Positions 37,051 to 48,283 of a stretch of DNA of 64,000 bases are shown piece after piece. Under the pieces are notes generated by a model. The model worked only from the letters and a program-made list of their open reading frames with translations. It searched no databases and was not told the origin of the DNA. The translations under genes were made by a program, and so were the position numbers. Position 1 is the first letter of the stretch. Each line of letters opens with the position of its first letter. Source of the DNA: Lucifuga dentata (lineage: Eukaryota > Chordata > Actinopteri > Ophidiiformes > Bythitidae); the NCBI GenBank assembly GCA_014773175.1, contig VXCM01000116.1:248001-312000 (forward strand). The letters are read 5' to 3'.

Positions 37051-37674
37051 TGCTTTGAACCTCTACTGCTAGATATTATTTTAGACTTGCTCTTATTTTC
37101 ACAGTTTTGACATAATGCTAGTGGCTGATTATCATTCAGCAAGAAGTGATCCATGATTTTGATGTCTCTTATGTTTCACATCATTTATCGAGTGAGTGAC
37201 CAATAGCCAAGTAAAGTCTTCTGTGTTCCTTTAAGACTCAGATAAAACAATGGATGCACACACATACACACACACAGTCCAGCACTGAAATCATTTTACA
37301 TCTCACTGCAAGTGCAACAGGCATTTCACCAATGTGTCACTAGATGGCAGCACAACTGCATTGCTCTGTCACTGCCTGATTGAAAACTTTAGACATTCAC
37401 ACCTTTCATCTGATCATTTGTATGACATAACACGATTACGTAAAATGTCAAATCTATCATTAACTTTCTCTAAGATTGACATGTTGCCTGTCTTAAAACT
37501 CCTCATGTGCACACACCATCACCCTCTGTAAGAAAAAATCTAATAACATGGCTGACTAACTGCTCAGCCTGCATGTCATGCTGTTGTAAGCTTGCATGGA
37601 AGATAAATACATAAATTAAAGTAGAGCTCTGACATCCACTCATAGGCCTCTGCCCAAACCACCCTCTAGAGATA

Positions 37675-37716
<42 letters not shown>

Positions 37717-39257
37717 AATTTTGGAAGAGAACATTCCTGTTAATCCTCTGGACCTGAACATGGTTTGCCAGGTAATTCCAGGAACTTGGCACTCTATCAC
37801 TGAAAGGGAAATTGGGCTTAACATGTGAGGCCCTGTGGTCGTGCAGAGTGTCTTTAAGCAAACTGAAAGGCGGACTGGAAGTTTGATGTACCACTTACAG
37901 CTATATGCCACTTCAGCTACAGTTTTTGCTCATATGTAGCAATTAAATCTCTACTGAAACACATATACTTGGTTCCTTTTCTGTTTTAATCTTGGGATAT
38001 TGCCCGGTCAATCATAACAAACAGCAAATATGAATCCAGATTCTACATATTCATACATCCAAACCAGACTTGATCTCCTCTTGAGGAATCTCCTGTGCAG
38101 GACTCCAGGAATCAAGTGAGGATGTCCTGAAGACATCATGCGTTGTCTATATTTTGGTTGTGAATGCATCATGCGGTGTTGGTGTATACATACTAATCTG
38201 TCGCTGGAATGTCTACCCGTCATGATTCATTCCATCATGGCTGACTGTGTTCCCCAGAGCATGAGGGAGAAGCTTATCGTCTGTCTCCTCATTTCATGCC
38301 CTGTAGCAGCCAGTCTACAGCAATACAACAAACTCAGGATGTAGCCATCATCGCTTTGCCTTCACTGCTATAGCAGGAGACATACAAGGAAAGCAGCAGG
38401 CACGCATTTAATCATCATATTCAAAAAGTGTCTCAGCCGTGAGTCTCAAAAAAAATCTAACCTTTCCACCACAGCTTTTTCAGGATAACATGAGCGAGTT
38501 GCAACCTTAAAAACATGTAGTAAGCTGAGATAACCTATCCAATATCAGAAACTAATGAGGCAGAAAGAGGAGTTGGAGTGGACAGACATCATCATTTTAT
38601 CATTTCAGCTCCATACATTTTCTTGTACAAGATAAGCTTTGTCAGAGGTCAGATACTGTGTGATAGTTTGACCAATTTCCAGCACTATTTCTGGCAACTG
38701 CTGCTGATTTGATGGCAGTTCGGATTGCCAGCCATGGTGAATGAGCTGCTGCAGTGCCTTTGGCTCGCAGGGGAAATCTGTTTGGGCTGCCAGGAGTTGA
38801 ACTGACGGGTGCTTTTACTCCTGGTGAGAAGATTGCTCTCATGTTTTATTGAACGTTGCCCCCAGCACCTCTCATCCTTGACAATCTGATTCTACCAAGG
38901 TCCACCTCATGACCTTAATGTTCAACCAATGGGGTGTTGCAATTCACTCACTCTGACCCCTCAGTCAACCTCATCACCCTTATAGGTCCTCTGGGCACCA
39001 TTTATGGCCCACTCTCAAAGTGGATTAATATCTTTGCTGCCCACCTGCACTGTATTTAACTGTCCTTGCACTGAAATAACCTCTCATTTTTGCCCTTTAC
39101 CTCACTCCTTTGATTACAAACGAGGCCAGATATCACTTTATCATCTATTCTTGGCTGACTTTCACTGCTAAGGTGCATAGCAAACAACCTCCTCATGTAC
39201 ATGTCTCTTTGGCAAATATATTAAATTTGGGTCATGGACCCTTAGTACACCAGTGAG
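37051..39257. other. Intergenic DNA, no gene seen
   Basis: It contains an A-homopolymer at 37677-37712 and a short CA tract near 37257-37276. Minus-strand frames near 37640-37911 show a weak SSWNYL-type motif reminiscent of reverse-transcriptase tails, too weak to call. Confidence 0.5.
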
Positions 39258-39796
39258 TTAAAAGGAACATACTGGTGATTTTGCATGCTTGAGCTCAATA
39301 AATATAACCTGCCATACATGTTATATTTCTGCCAATCATTTTGCAAAACATGCGGTACACTTTTCCTACCTTCCAGACTGCTGGAATGGACGTCAGTTCC
39401 AGTTCATTCTGGTACGCTATAAAAATCAACTTGTAGAGATTTGATAGCGAACCATACATCGTTATTATTTATTTTTGTCAAAGTTACTTTCTTAAACCTG
39501 TACAACGTGAAGCTACACTGAAGAAAATTAATTTCTCCTTTTGTAGAGAAATTAAAATGACTGTGCTTCTACTTTTGGACATATATATTAATAATGTGAA
39601 ACATTCATTTTTAAGGTGGGTGTATCACCTGAACATTAGACTATGAAATTTAGCAAAATAACAAAAAACAAACAAACAAACAAACAAAAAAAAAAAAACT
39701 AAAATACAATTTTATGTATTGGAAAGTTGGAAGTAAATGTATGTGGATAGTATTTATTGGGCTTTAACATGCAAAATCATCATTATGATCCTTTAA
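39258..39796 (+). mobile_element. TTAA-flanked MITE, subfamily B (copy)
   Basis: It begins TTAAAAGGAACATACTGG and ends ATGATCCTTTAA, 539 bp with TTAA at both ends. It has the AATAAATATAACCTGC word diagnostic of the B subfamily and an internal A-rich/caaa tract. Confidence 0.8.
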
Positions 39797-40818
39797 ATCA
39801 CTCTTTCCTCTTTTATTCATAGATTTTCCCTTGTTCAGTTTGGTGTATTTGAAAATAATAGCTGGTGAGCAAAATGCTTAATGAACAATCCAATATCTGA
39901 AAATATATACTACAAAGATATTTCCTCATATTTGTACTGCATATAGTATTTGTTGGGCTCCATCATGCAAAACCACCAATAAGAGTCTGTTTAGTTTCCT
40001 TGTCTGACCTCTAGAGCTGTCAACTAAACTGTCTGTAGATTTAATCCACTATGTCACGGAGCCAGTGATGCTTAAAAAACAAGCCCAGTCCTTTATTATC
40101 CATTTTACCACTTAACTACTACACGTTTCTGTGAAGACACGCAGAGGAAATGTTTGTTATTTATGGAAATTTTCTCTAAAAAAACAAAACAAAACAAAAC
40201 AAAAAAAAAAAAAAAACNAAAAACCAAAAAAAAAAACCAAATGGGAATTATTTTAATTTGGAGATTGATGAATGAAGTAAATGAGAAAATAATAGTGAGC
40301 CTTCTATGAAACAGCTATGCTGAACTGAGGCCTATGGCATTAAGGTACGGTATTAACGTCATCTAAAATGTAAATTAATGAGAAAATAAATAAATTATGA
40401 AGATTCTTCATAGGAGACAGTCACTTAAATATATGTATTTTTCCTCTCTGTGGCTTTAAAAACAAATTAATCTTAAAATAACTAGAGCTTAATATTGTAT
40501 TATGTCACTATTGTTGCCATATTTCTTCAATATAGCCCCCACTAAGAATTATTTTTCTCACAGAAATATCAAAGCTTCCCTATGAGGCAAGAAAAATATA
40601 TGTGAAGGAAGAAATGTTTGCATCATCGAGTTACAAGCTGTTTTATTGCACAAACGTAACATCTGGCTTCATTCTTTTCAGGCAGATGTGAGAGCTGACA
40701 TCTGATTTTTTTTTTTGTTTTTTTTTTGTCTTGACTCAGCTGAATGAACATTGAGATTCTCCTCCTTTTACATAAGGGGAGAATTTTATGAGAAATTATT
40801 CAGAAATGTATGTTATTA
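39797..40818. other. Intergenic AT-rich DNA
   Basis: It contains an impure A-rich tract with an N at about 40172-40242. No gene recognised. Confidence 0.5.
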
Positions 40819-41724
40819 TGGAACACCAAATGCGCCAAAATTAAATAAATAAAAACGACATTATGAAATAAATAACTATGCAAAAATCATTTTTATCATG
40901 AAATCTTATTTCATAATAACACTTTTATTTCATAATGCCCCACTTTTAAGTCTCTTTTTATTTCACAACACCATTTTCATTTCATAATAACACTTTTATT
41001 TCATAATGCCCTATTTTTCAAATGTCTTTTATTTTATATCACCGTATTTTATGATGTCTTATTTCATGACGAGATTTCATCAAGAGATTTGAGGCGAGTG
41101 GGCGTGGCCTTACGCTGCTGCTTTGTTCGGGGTTCCAGATAGTAGTCAGCGAAGGCAAACAAATTCAAGTCAAAAGTTCTACTACAACAATTAAACTGTC
41201 ACCAACTTCAGTTTTGAGTTTTTTCATGCGAGTAAGTAGCTGCTTAGAATTCAAATATATGGTTGACTGATTTTTAATACAGCATAATTTTAATCAGTTG
41301 ACCATATATTCTAATTGTAAGTAGCTACTATCTCGCATGAAAAACACTCAAAACTTAATTTGGCGACAGTATAATAGTTGTAGTAGAAAGTTTTGACTTG
41401 CCTGCCTTGTCTGGAACCAGGAACAAACGATCAGCGTAAGGCCACGCCCACTGGCCCTCAAATCTCGTGAAGTCTCATCATGAAATGTGCCTTTATGAAA
41501 TACGGTGCTGTGAAATAAAAGAGACTTTTAAAAAATGGGGCATTATGAAATAAAAGTGTTATTATGAAATAAGATTTCACGATAAAAATGATTTTTGCAT
41601 GGAGTTATTTATTTCATAATGTTGTTTTTATTTATTTAATTTTGGTGCATNTGATTTTTGCATGGAGTTATTTATTTCATAATGTTGTTTTTATTTATTT
41701 AATTTTGGTGCATTTGGTGTTCCA
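40819..41724. mobile_element. ~0.9-kb near-perfect palindrome (foldback element)
   Basis: The left edge TGGAACACCAAATGC pairs with the right edge GCATTTGGTGTTCCA, and similarity continues inwards for more than 400 bp per arm to a centre near 41280. TA lies on both sides (40817-40818, 41725-41726). Arms contain repeated tttatttcataat words and a shared gtgggcgtggccttacgctg block. An N join at 41651 adds about 60 bp to the right arm. There is no coding sequence. It fits a long-inverted-repeat DNA transposon with TA target duplication. Confidence 0.8.
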
Positions 41725-42063
41725 TATGTTTTGAGTGAGGAAAAAGATGCCTTACACAGACAGGATTTATAAACTAAATAAATGTTATGTGAAACCTTAT
41801 CCTAAAATTGCTTGATGAGCCTTAGAGAGATTTTGGTATCATCGAAATTCTAAAAAATCTCAGTCATACATGTCCCAGATTGGATGCTTATATCAATTTT
41901 TTACACAAGCAGGGACTTGATTTCACTCTAAATGCAAACTGATCCTTCCCGGTTACTTCATTCATTTTTGCCATTTGTAGAAGCATCAAAACAACCATCA
42001 ATCAAGCATGAGAGTCAATTTTTATGTAAAGTAGCTGTTGTCACTCTGTTAACAGTGTATGTA

Positions 42064-42095
<32 letters not shown>

Positions 42096-42797
42096 TGTGT
42101 GTCTAGCACACACTGGCTGTTCAGAGGGCTGCAGAGCGCCCTGTCCTGCCAGCCGTGGTGGGATTACTCTGGGGATTAGCAGGATACTGGCAGCGCCCAC
42201 TGATGGGACAGAGATGACAGTTCCTATCATGTACTTCCTGCTACATCCCTGCAGTATTCCCGGATTTAAACAACAACAACAACAAACAGCAGATTACACG
42301 AGGATGACAGCGGGGGAAGAAGTCACACATCACAGTGGAGATTAGGCTGGGCAAACTCTTCTTGGGGGTTTTCAAACCAAACATGGAAAGACATCTCTCA
42401 CGGTCCAGTTTGGGCTGGATTAGGAAACTGGAGACAGTATTTCTTGGCATAGGAGCGTGGGAAAAAACAATGTGTGTGCTTATGTTAACTTAAGCTAATG
42501 TGCTAATAAATAATTTTGCGGTTGGAAACATCACAGTGTTACTTCTGGGATTTTAAAAAATGTATATTCTGCAAATGCAAATTCTGATTATTGCAGCATA
42601 TGTCAAAGACAGCCTGTAATCAGCTGTGAGTTGGTGACAGGATGAACCTGTGTGACTGTAGGACCTGCTGGAAGACGGAGAGGTCAAGCTCTTGGGTTTG
42701 AGCCATCTGAGCTTGTATTTGTTCAAGTTTCTGCTTTGTTCCTTTCAGGTTTTACACACTTTTCACTGATGTTCGGAAAACAGCTTGTGCAGACATG
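41725..42797. other. Intergenic DNA with (TG)n tract
   Basis: (TG)n at about 42063-42101. The rest appears unique, with no supported gene. Confidence 0.5.
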
Positions 42798-43693
42798 GGG
42801 TGTATTCCAAGTTCTTATTTGATCGCTCCTTGCTCCTTGAATGACCTGGAAACCAATCTGCTTCACCATCTTTAAAGACGTTCCAAAGTGCTTATTTCTG
42901 TTTTGAGGATGGAGGAGGCTCTCTGAGGAGACGTGAGCGAGGAAACCCAAGATGCTCCTACATGGAAGTCTGTTACTGACAGACACGCCCCTTTACTGGA
43001 AGTCTGGTTCTGATTGGACAGATCTACTACAGCTGATCTGATACACCGACATGCATCTTAGTAACCTCATGAGTTCCATCAAACGTGAACAGAAAAACAA
43101 CAGCAACATCTCAGGTGTAAAATTACTCCGATGTTTAATTCTGATTGATCATCTGTTTAAAATGACTGGATGGTTTCAGTGCAACTCTGAATGATAAAGA
43201 AACATAAAACAATAAAACAACTCTTATATTGCCACAACCAGCTGATCTATTCCAACAAAATCCACTGAAATTGTTTTTTATAAAACATGGAAAAGTTCAC
43301 TAACGCTGATAAACATTTAAATTTTAACTTTCTGAGCAGTGAAACGCTTAGAAATGTGTGATCTGTAGATTATAAAGTCAGATTGTTCTGCATGTTTATC
43401 AAACTGTTCATGTTAATTGTTACAGTAATAATCAGAGGAGAATATTTCCTTATTTTATTATCTGTAGAAACTAAAACACAGCAGCTCCAGGAGCTCTGAC
43501 AGCTGAGACAAGTCATGTTACTTCAGATGATGCTTGAGGATGCTTCATTTCTCTTAAATCGTATTTCCTCAGCTCCTCTGTCCTTGCTTTTTTTCCTTGC
43601 ATCTTTTCCTTGTGTCTTCAGTGGGTGGGATTAAGACGCAAGGAAAAGACGCGAGGGAAACATGGAAATGAATAAGGAACTTGGAACGCACCC
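42798..43693. mobile_element. Putative inverted-repeat DNA element (~0.9 kb)
   Basis: The left end GGGTGTATTCCAAGTTCTTA and the right end TAAGGAACTTGGAACGCACCC are inverted repeats, with weaker pairing further in (ctccttgctcc against cgcaaggaaaag words). ATG flanks both sides (42795-42797, 43694-43696), a possible 3-bp duplication. No transposase; superfamily uncertain. Confidence 0.6.
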
Positions 43694-43824
43694 ATGGAAT
43701 GTGAAAAGTCCTCCAGTTACCTCACCTCCATTTAGGACAAGGCAGCCATTTTTTCTGTCATTTAATAGAAAGAAGCTTCCAGTATATCAAAGAGGTTCAG
43801 ATTTCTGTTTTAGCCATTGTAAAA

Positions 43825-44232
43825 TCATCCATCCATCCATCCATCCATCCATCCATTCATCCATCCATCCATCCATCCATCCATTTATCAGCCCTTCCAT
43901 CCATCTTTCCATCCATCCATCCATCAGTCCTTCCATTCTTACATCCCTCTGTCCTTCCATCTGTCTGTCCATCCACTCTTCTGCTCATCCATCCATCCAT
44001 CAATCAGTCTGTCCATCCATCCATTCATCCATCATCCTTCCATCCATCCCATCCATTCGTCCTGCCATCCATCTGCTCATCCATACCTTCATCCATCCAT
44101 CCATCTGTCCATCTGATCATTATTTTATCCATCCATCCATCCATCCATCCATCCATCCATCTGATAACAGAAAGGGTACAGTTAACAGTTTGGNATCCAT
44201 CCATCCATCCATCCATCCATCCATCCATCTGA
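43825..44232. repeat. (ATCC)n tetranucleotide array
   Basis: An imperfect TCCA/ATCC array of about 330-400 bp with many interruptions. The N at 44194 and the repeated tail on either side indicate a collapsed or unmerged join. The long open frames through it are translated repeat, not genes. Confidence 0.95.
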
Positions 44233-44279
44233 TAACAGAAAGGGTACAGTTAACAGTTTGGCTGCCTACAACAAGAACT

Positions 44280-44460
44280 AATACATAGACACACACACCT
44301 TAGAATTTCCAGTCTACTTACTGTAACTTGGATCTTTTAGGACTGAGAAAAACAGGAATACCCAGAGGAAACACACATAGACACAAGGAGAACATGCAAA
44401 TTACACACAAAGGCACCAAGATTCAAACCCAGGACCTTCTTGCTGTGAGGGAACCACCTT
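44280..44460. repeat. Fish interspersed repeat fragment
   Basis: Words such as aggagaacatgcaaatt and gattcaaacccaggacctt, next to an ATCC array, match a widespread vertebrate repeat I recognise by these motifs. The second word resembles a tRNA-type B box. Name not assigned. Confidence 0.5.
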
Positions 44461-44818
44461 CTCACTCTCTGGTCCTCTGAAGTCTGTCATGTTTTATGTG
44501 CTCTTGCTCATCATATTCCTGTCATCCAGCTGCTACTTTCCCATATATAAGCTGCTAATATCTCTCTGGACTTTTATTTGATGTTGACATAAAAGCTTAT
44601 ATACTGTATAGCTTGATATATCAGCCACTGTTCCAGTTTATTACAGTATTCTGGACACCTGCCTGTGGGGTGTTAAAGCAGTTAAAGTAGTTTAGGACCT
44701 CTAGTCTGCATTCAGCAAGATCATCAGTCTTCAAAATCAGCACAAAGTAAACACCTTCGACAGACTGAATACTAGAGCCGCACACACTCACACTATTAAC
44801 CATATAAAGATCTAATCC

Positions 44819-44890
44819 TTAAAGGAGCATACTGATGATTTTGCATGCTTGAGCCCATAAATACAACCTGCACTCGATAAATACAGCAAT
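44819..44890 (+). mobile_element. TTAA-flanked MITE left-end fragment (subfamily B)
   Basis: TTAAAGGAGCATACTGATG followed by the ATAAATACAACCTGCA word of the B subfamily, then loss of similarity. Confidence 0.65.
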
Positions 44891-47036
44891 TTTTAAAAAT
44901 AGGTTGTGAAATTCCTTTTCTGATTTTTGTTTCAGAATCGGAAAATGAATGGAATGCGCATGGACCATACTAATCCGTGTATCATTCGTTCTTTTCTTAT
45001 TCATTCAAGAATCCAAAATCAGAAAACAAACAAACAAACAAACAAAAAAAAACAAAACAATTTGTTATTTCATTATTCATTTACAAATCCAACAGAGGAA
45101 AAACTAACAACAAATGATACATGGATTCATACTCCCTCCGCCACGCTCCACAGCTGATAGTTTTGGTGATGGCATGAAGTGCCTTTCTTTAAAATCTCCT
45201 AACATCATGCATTTGTGCCAAAACATTCTACTTTTTGCCATCTATCCACAACACAGAGTCTCAGAAGCCATGTAGAACATCATGTGACATTTTGCAAACT
45301 TGAGACTTGCAGCAATCAGAGTAATTAATGCAGAAATCCATGGAATCCCAAAGGTGTCACTGACTTTTTCTTACACGCAGGTTTACATCCTGCGTTGTAC
45401 ACAGCACATTTAACATGCAATAACAATGTTATTGTTATGTAAATTTTAGTGTCTCTCTTTCTGAGTTTGGGAGGAAAATGAGAATTAGAACATTAGAGCA
45501 TCGTGTGTGGGTAAATGCACCTTTGCAGAAGCTACATCTATCTGTCAAACAGAAGGATGATATACACTGAAAATGCATTCCCTTCCTTGTGGCACTCACA
45601 TCTATCACCAGTTTATAGCCACTCTTCCCGCTCCCGCATATCTCTGCCGTGACATCCATCTACGTCAACATCCTAACTTGCATATCTGGTGGCCTGTGTT
45701 GTCTGCCTGTTCTGTAAGTGTTCATAACATATTCCTGACAGGTTCTACCATATGTTTTCTCTGTTTGCGTGCTATTCTGGCTGTTTGTTTTAAAAGAAGG
45801 TCACAGGATGCAGATTTTCACTTTCATAGTGTCATGTTCAATGAAGAGTGAACATGTAACAGCTTTCAAATGTTTCATATGTTACACCAGGTACCTTAAA
45901 AGGCATTTTCTTACAATAGACAAACATGCCTCTGCACTAAAGCATGCAACTGTTGATTCATCAGCTCAAAACTAATTTACATAAAAGAAAAATGTGATTC
46001 TGTTTATTTCAAGCTGTTAACACTGCTAAATCTCTGAATATATTTGCCTTAGTGTGCATGTATGATCCATATTTATGTTCTCTTGCATCTGAGTTCATGT
46101 TTGTGAGCATGTATAAATGTGCACTTGGTGTATGTGCACTGATACAACAACTTCCACAACATTTCTAGAGGGCAAATCTGCTCAGCCTTTCTTAATACAT
46201 GGTGTAGTTGATATTTCTGTGTGTGTGAGGATCAGGTGAATAGGAGAGGATCTGAATTATCCTACAGCAGCACTACAGCATATTGGAGCAGCACCAGCAC
46301 ACAGATGCTGCTGCTGCTTATCACAGTGCTGCAGTGCTGAGGAGGAGCTCAGAGGAGCTCACACTCCCAGCTTGTGGCAACTTCCTCCTTCACACAACTC
46401 TTGGCTAATATATTGGTGTATCCTCTTTATTAGTCAATAAAGCGCCATTACATGTACAAGTCCTCACTAAACTTTTGTCAGAAAGAAATCTGAGTAACTA
46501 GTTTTTTTGTTTCAGCTGAATTAAGAGATGTCAATTTCCTGTTTCCCAAAGTCACGAATGGAGAGCTTGCACACATACACACTATCCACAAAGAAAATGA
46601 TCAAGTAGTTGTTGGATATATTCCTGAATAATTACCTGAATTTTAAATTCTATTCATCTTATCAAGTTTTCTGTTAACAAAATGAGCCAGAATGGAAACC
46701 TAATAATTTCTGATGCAACAGGCTGCAAGGAAGTCACTCACCTTTGTTTTGCTTCTGAACTCATAACCATCAGAGGGCACTAAAATCCACCTGATGGTCT
46801 GAGATGATGATGTATTGGTTTTGAAGGAATTTCATGCAATACACGAATCTCTATAAAATGTTCTAGTTTGATTATTTCTCCATTTGAGCAATTACTTGAA
46901 ATCAATCCCCATATTTTGGGTGAACATGATTAACAGGTCAGTGTGATGTAATTGTGTCCTTATTAGGAATATTTATATGGTTCAGTTTAACTGAGGTTGA
47001 GGAACTGGTGAATGTAGTTACTTAAAACCATCATTA

Positions 47037-47096
47037 TCTTCATCATCTTCATCATCATCACATCATCATCATCATCATCATCATCATTATCATCTT
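47037..47096. repeat. (CAT)n trinucleotide repeat
   Basis: Impure, then pure CAT/TCA repeats over about 60 bp. Confidence 0.9.
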
Positions 47097-47699
47097 TGTG
47101 GTTATTATAGAACCTGCATCCTACCAGTCTGACAAGATATTTACTGTCCATAACTCATTAAATCAGAGATAATTAACTCAGAAAATGGGGTGAAAGGTGC
47201 CATGTATAGATTACTGGAAATTCAGTGTATAAATTACTTATCCAAATGGATTTGGCAATGTAGTGTAATTTACATATAAAATAAATTAGAGATCAACATT
47301 TTCTCTTATTCTAAGTTTAAATTAATACAAAGCTATTCAAAGTCAGTGATTCATTGGTGAGCAATTACCTCTAGCAGAAAACCAATTTTAAGTCAAAGAT
47401 TATAGTTATACTTTCAAAAAAAAAAAAAAAAAAANAAAAAAAAAAAAAAAAAAGAATTCCTATATTTGACGACAGCTATTTGACCCTACTTTTTTACAGT
47501 AAGTATCTATCCTTGCAATTTCACAACATAAAGGTTTGTATTGTAGAAGAAAAATTAAATGAATGTGAATAATAATTTAAACTGGTGCACATGTTTTTCT
47601 GGATGTTGACTCTTTGATCAGCAGTTCCTTATCAGACCTAAATCAGATCTAAATCAAAAGAATAAGCTTTAGTTCTCACACAAACTAACGCAGGGTTAA

Positions 47700-48210
47700 A
47701 TCCTTCCGGTTGCGTACTTGACGTGGCTTTGTGAGCGGATGAACAGTGACAGATGATGAGTTAGTACCTTGAGGATTGCGCACAAGACAGTCAGAGCTCT
47801 GCTAACAGCCGTTTAACACCGCAGCGCGGCGGCAGACTGCGAGACCGACTCAATCTGACGGGAAAAAAAGTCCTTTACAAAGGAAATTCTGATGAAACTT
47901 GAAAATCCACCTTCATGATTTTCAGTTCGTTACTCTCACATCTACTATCCGGACACGGTCTTAAAGTGAGACTTCTCCCGGATCGTTACGCACAACTTTT
48001 ACGCACAACCAAGAACCTGCCGGCAGATCTCGATGCGCTGTTCGTGTAACCTGGATCGCGGACTACAGTGCGAGTTCCACTCTCACAGGTGTGATTACGG
48101 CAAGTGTGTGAACTGCAGGAATGGATGAACCGATCCGCTCCGTACTCTGCTGAAACAAGACCAAATCACGAAGACTGGGAACTGTAACAGCAGCAACGCC
48201 GGGTGCCAAA
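47700..48210 (+). promoter_or_regulatory. tmem132d: tmem132d promoter/5' leader with several uORFs
   Basis: A CpG-richer block directly upstream of the signal-peptide exon, with a tgacgtgg half-CRE-like word near 47720. If it is transcribed as 5' UTR, it carries at least four short upstream ORFs: 47892-47918 (8 codons), 47915-48049 (44 codons), 48033-48128 (31 codons, six cysteines) and 48121-48153 (10 codons). This would be expected to restrain translation of the main frame. The transcription start is unknown. Confidence 0.5.
48033..48128 (+). other. Cysteine-rich upstream ORF (31 codons)
   Basis: It starts MRCSC and has cysteines at residues 3, 5, 13, 20, 25 and 28. The stop lies 82 nt before the tmem132d ATG. 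It overlaps the 44-codon uORF in another frame. No homologue recognised. It may be only a regulatory uORF, or nothing. Confidence 0.25.
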
Positions 48211-48283
48211 ATGAGCCTGTACCGTCACAGCTGGGGGATCTTACATGTTTTCTTTGCAACAATTATAGCAGCTCTCACACAAG
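48211..48283 (+). CDS. tmem132d: tmem132d coding exon 1 (signal peptide)
   Basis: The ATG at 48211 has AAA before it (A at -3), a good vertebrate context. It encodes 24 residues with a hydrophobic core (ILHVFFATIIAAL), a typical secretory signal peptide. The exon ends at CAAG before GTAGGT, leaving one base of a split codon (phase 1). This joins exactly to AC at the start of the next exon to give Asp25. TMEM132 proteins are type I membrane proteins, so an N-terminal signal peptide is expected. The first exon was assigned by this phase match and by the signal peptide, since its sequence is not conserved. An alternative donor 4 nt downstream (AG before GTGACT) would break the frame. Confidence 0.85.

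Larger units (their letters stand above)
44461..47690. other. Intergenic DNA upstream of tmem132d
   Basis: No gene recognised. It contains a TTAA-MITE left-end fragment (44819), a (CAT)n tract at about 47037-47096 and an A-homopolymer with an N at 47415-47453. A CAG/CTG-rich block at about 46265-46370 can form hairpins. Otherwise apparently unique. Confidence 0.5.

Noticed and set aside
37640..37911. Minus-strand frames with a SSWNYL-like motif as a retrotransposon remnant
   Set aside because: The motif is weak, the homopolymer lies on the wrong side for a poly(A) tail, and there is no target duplication.
43662..44288. 208-codon open frame
   Set aside because: Most of it is translated ATCC repeat (Ile-His-Pro-Ser periodicity), and it crosses an N.
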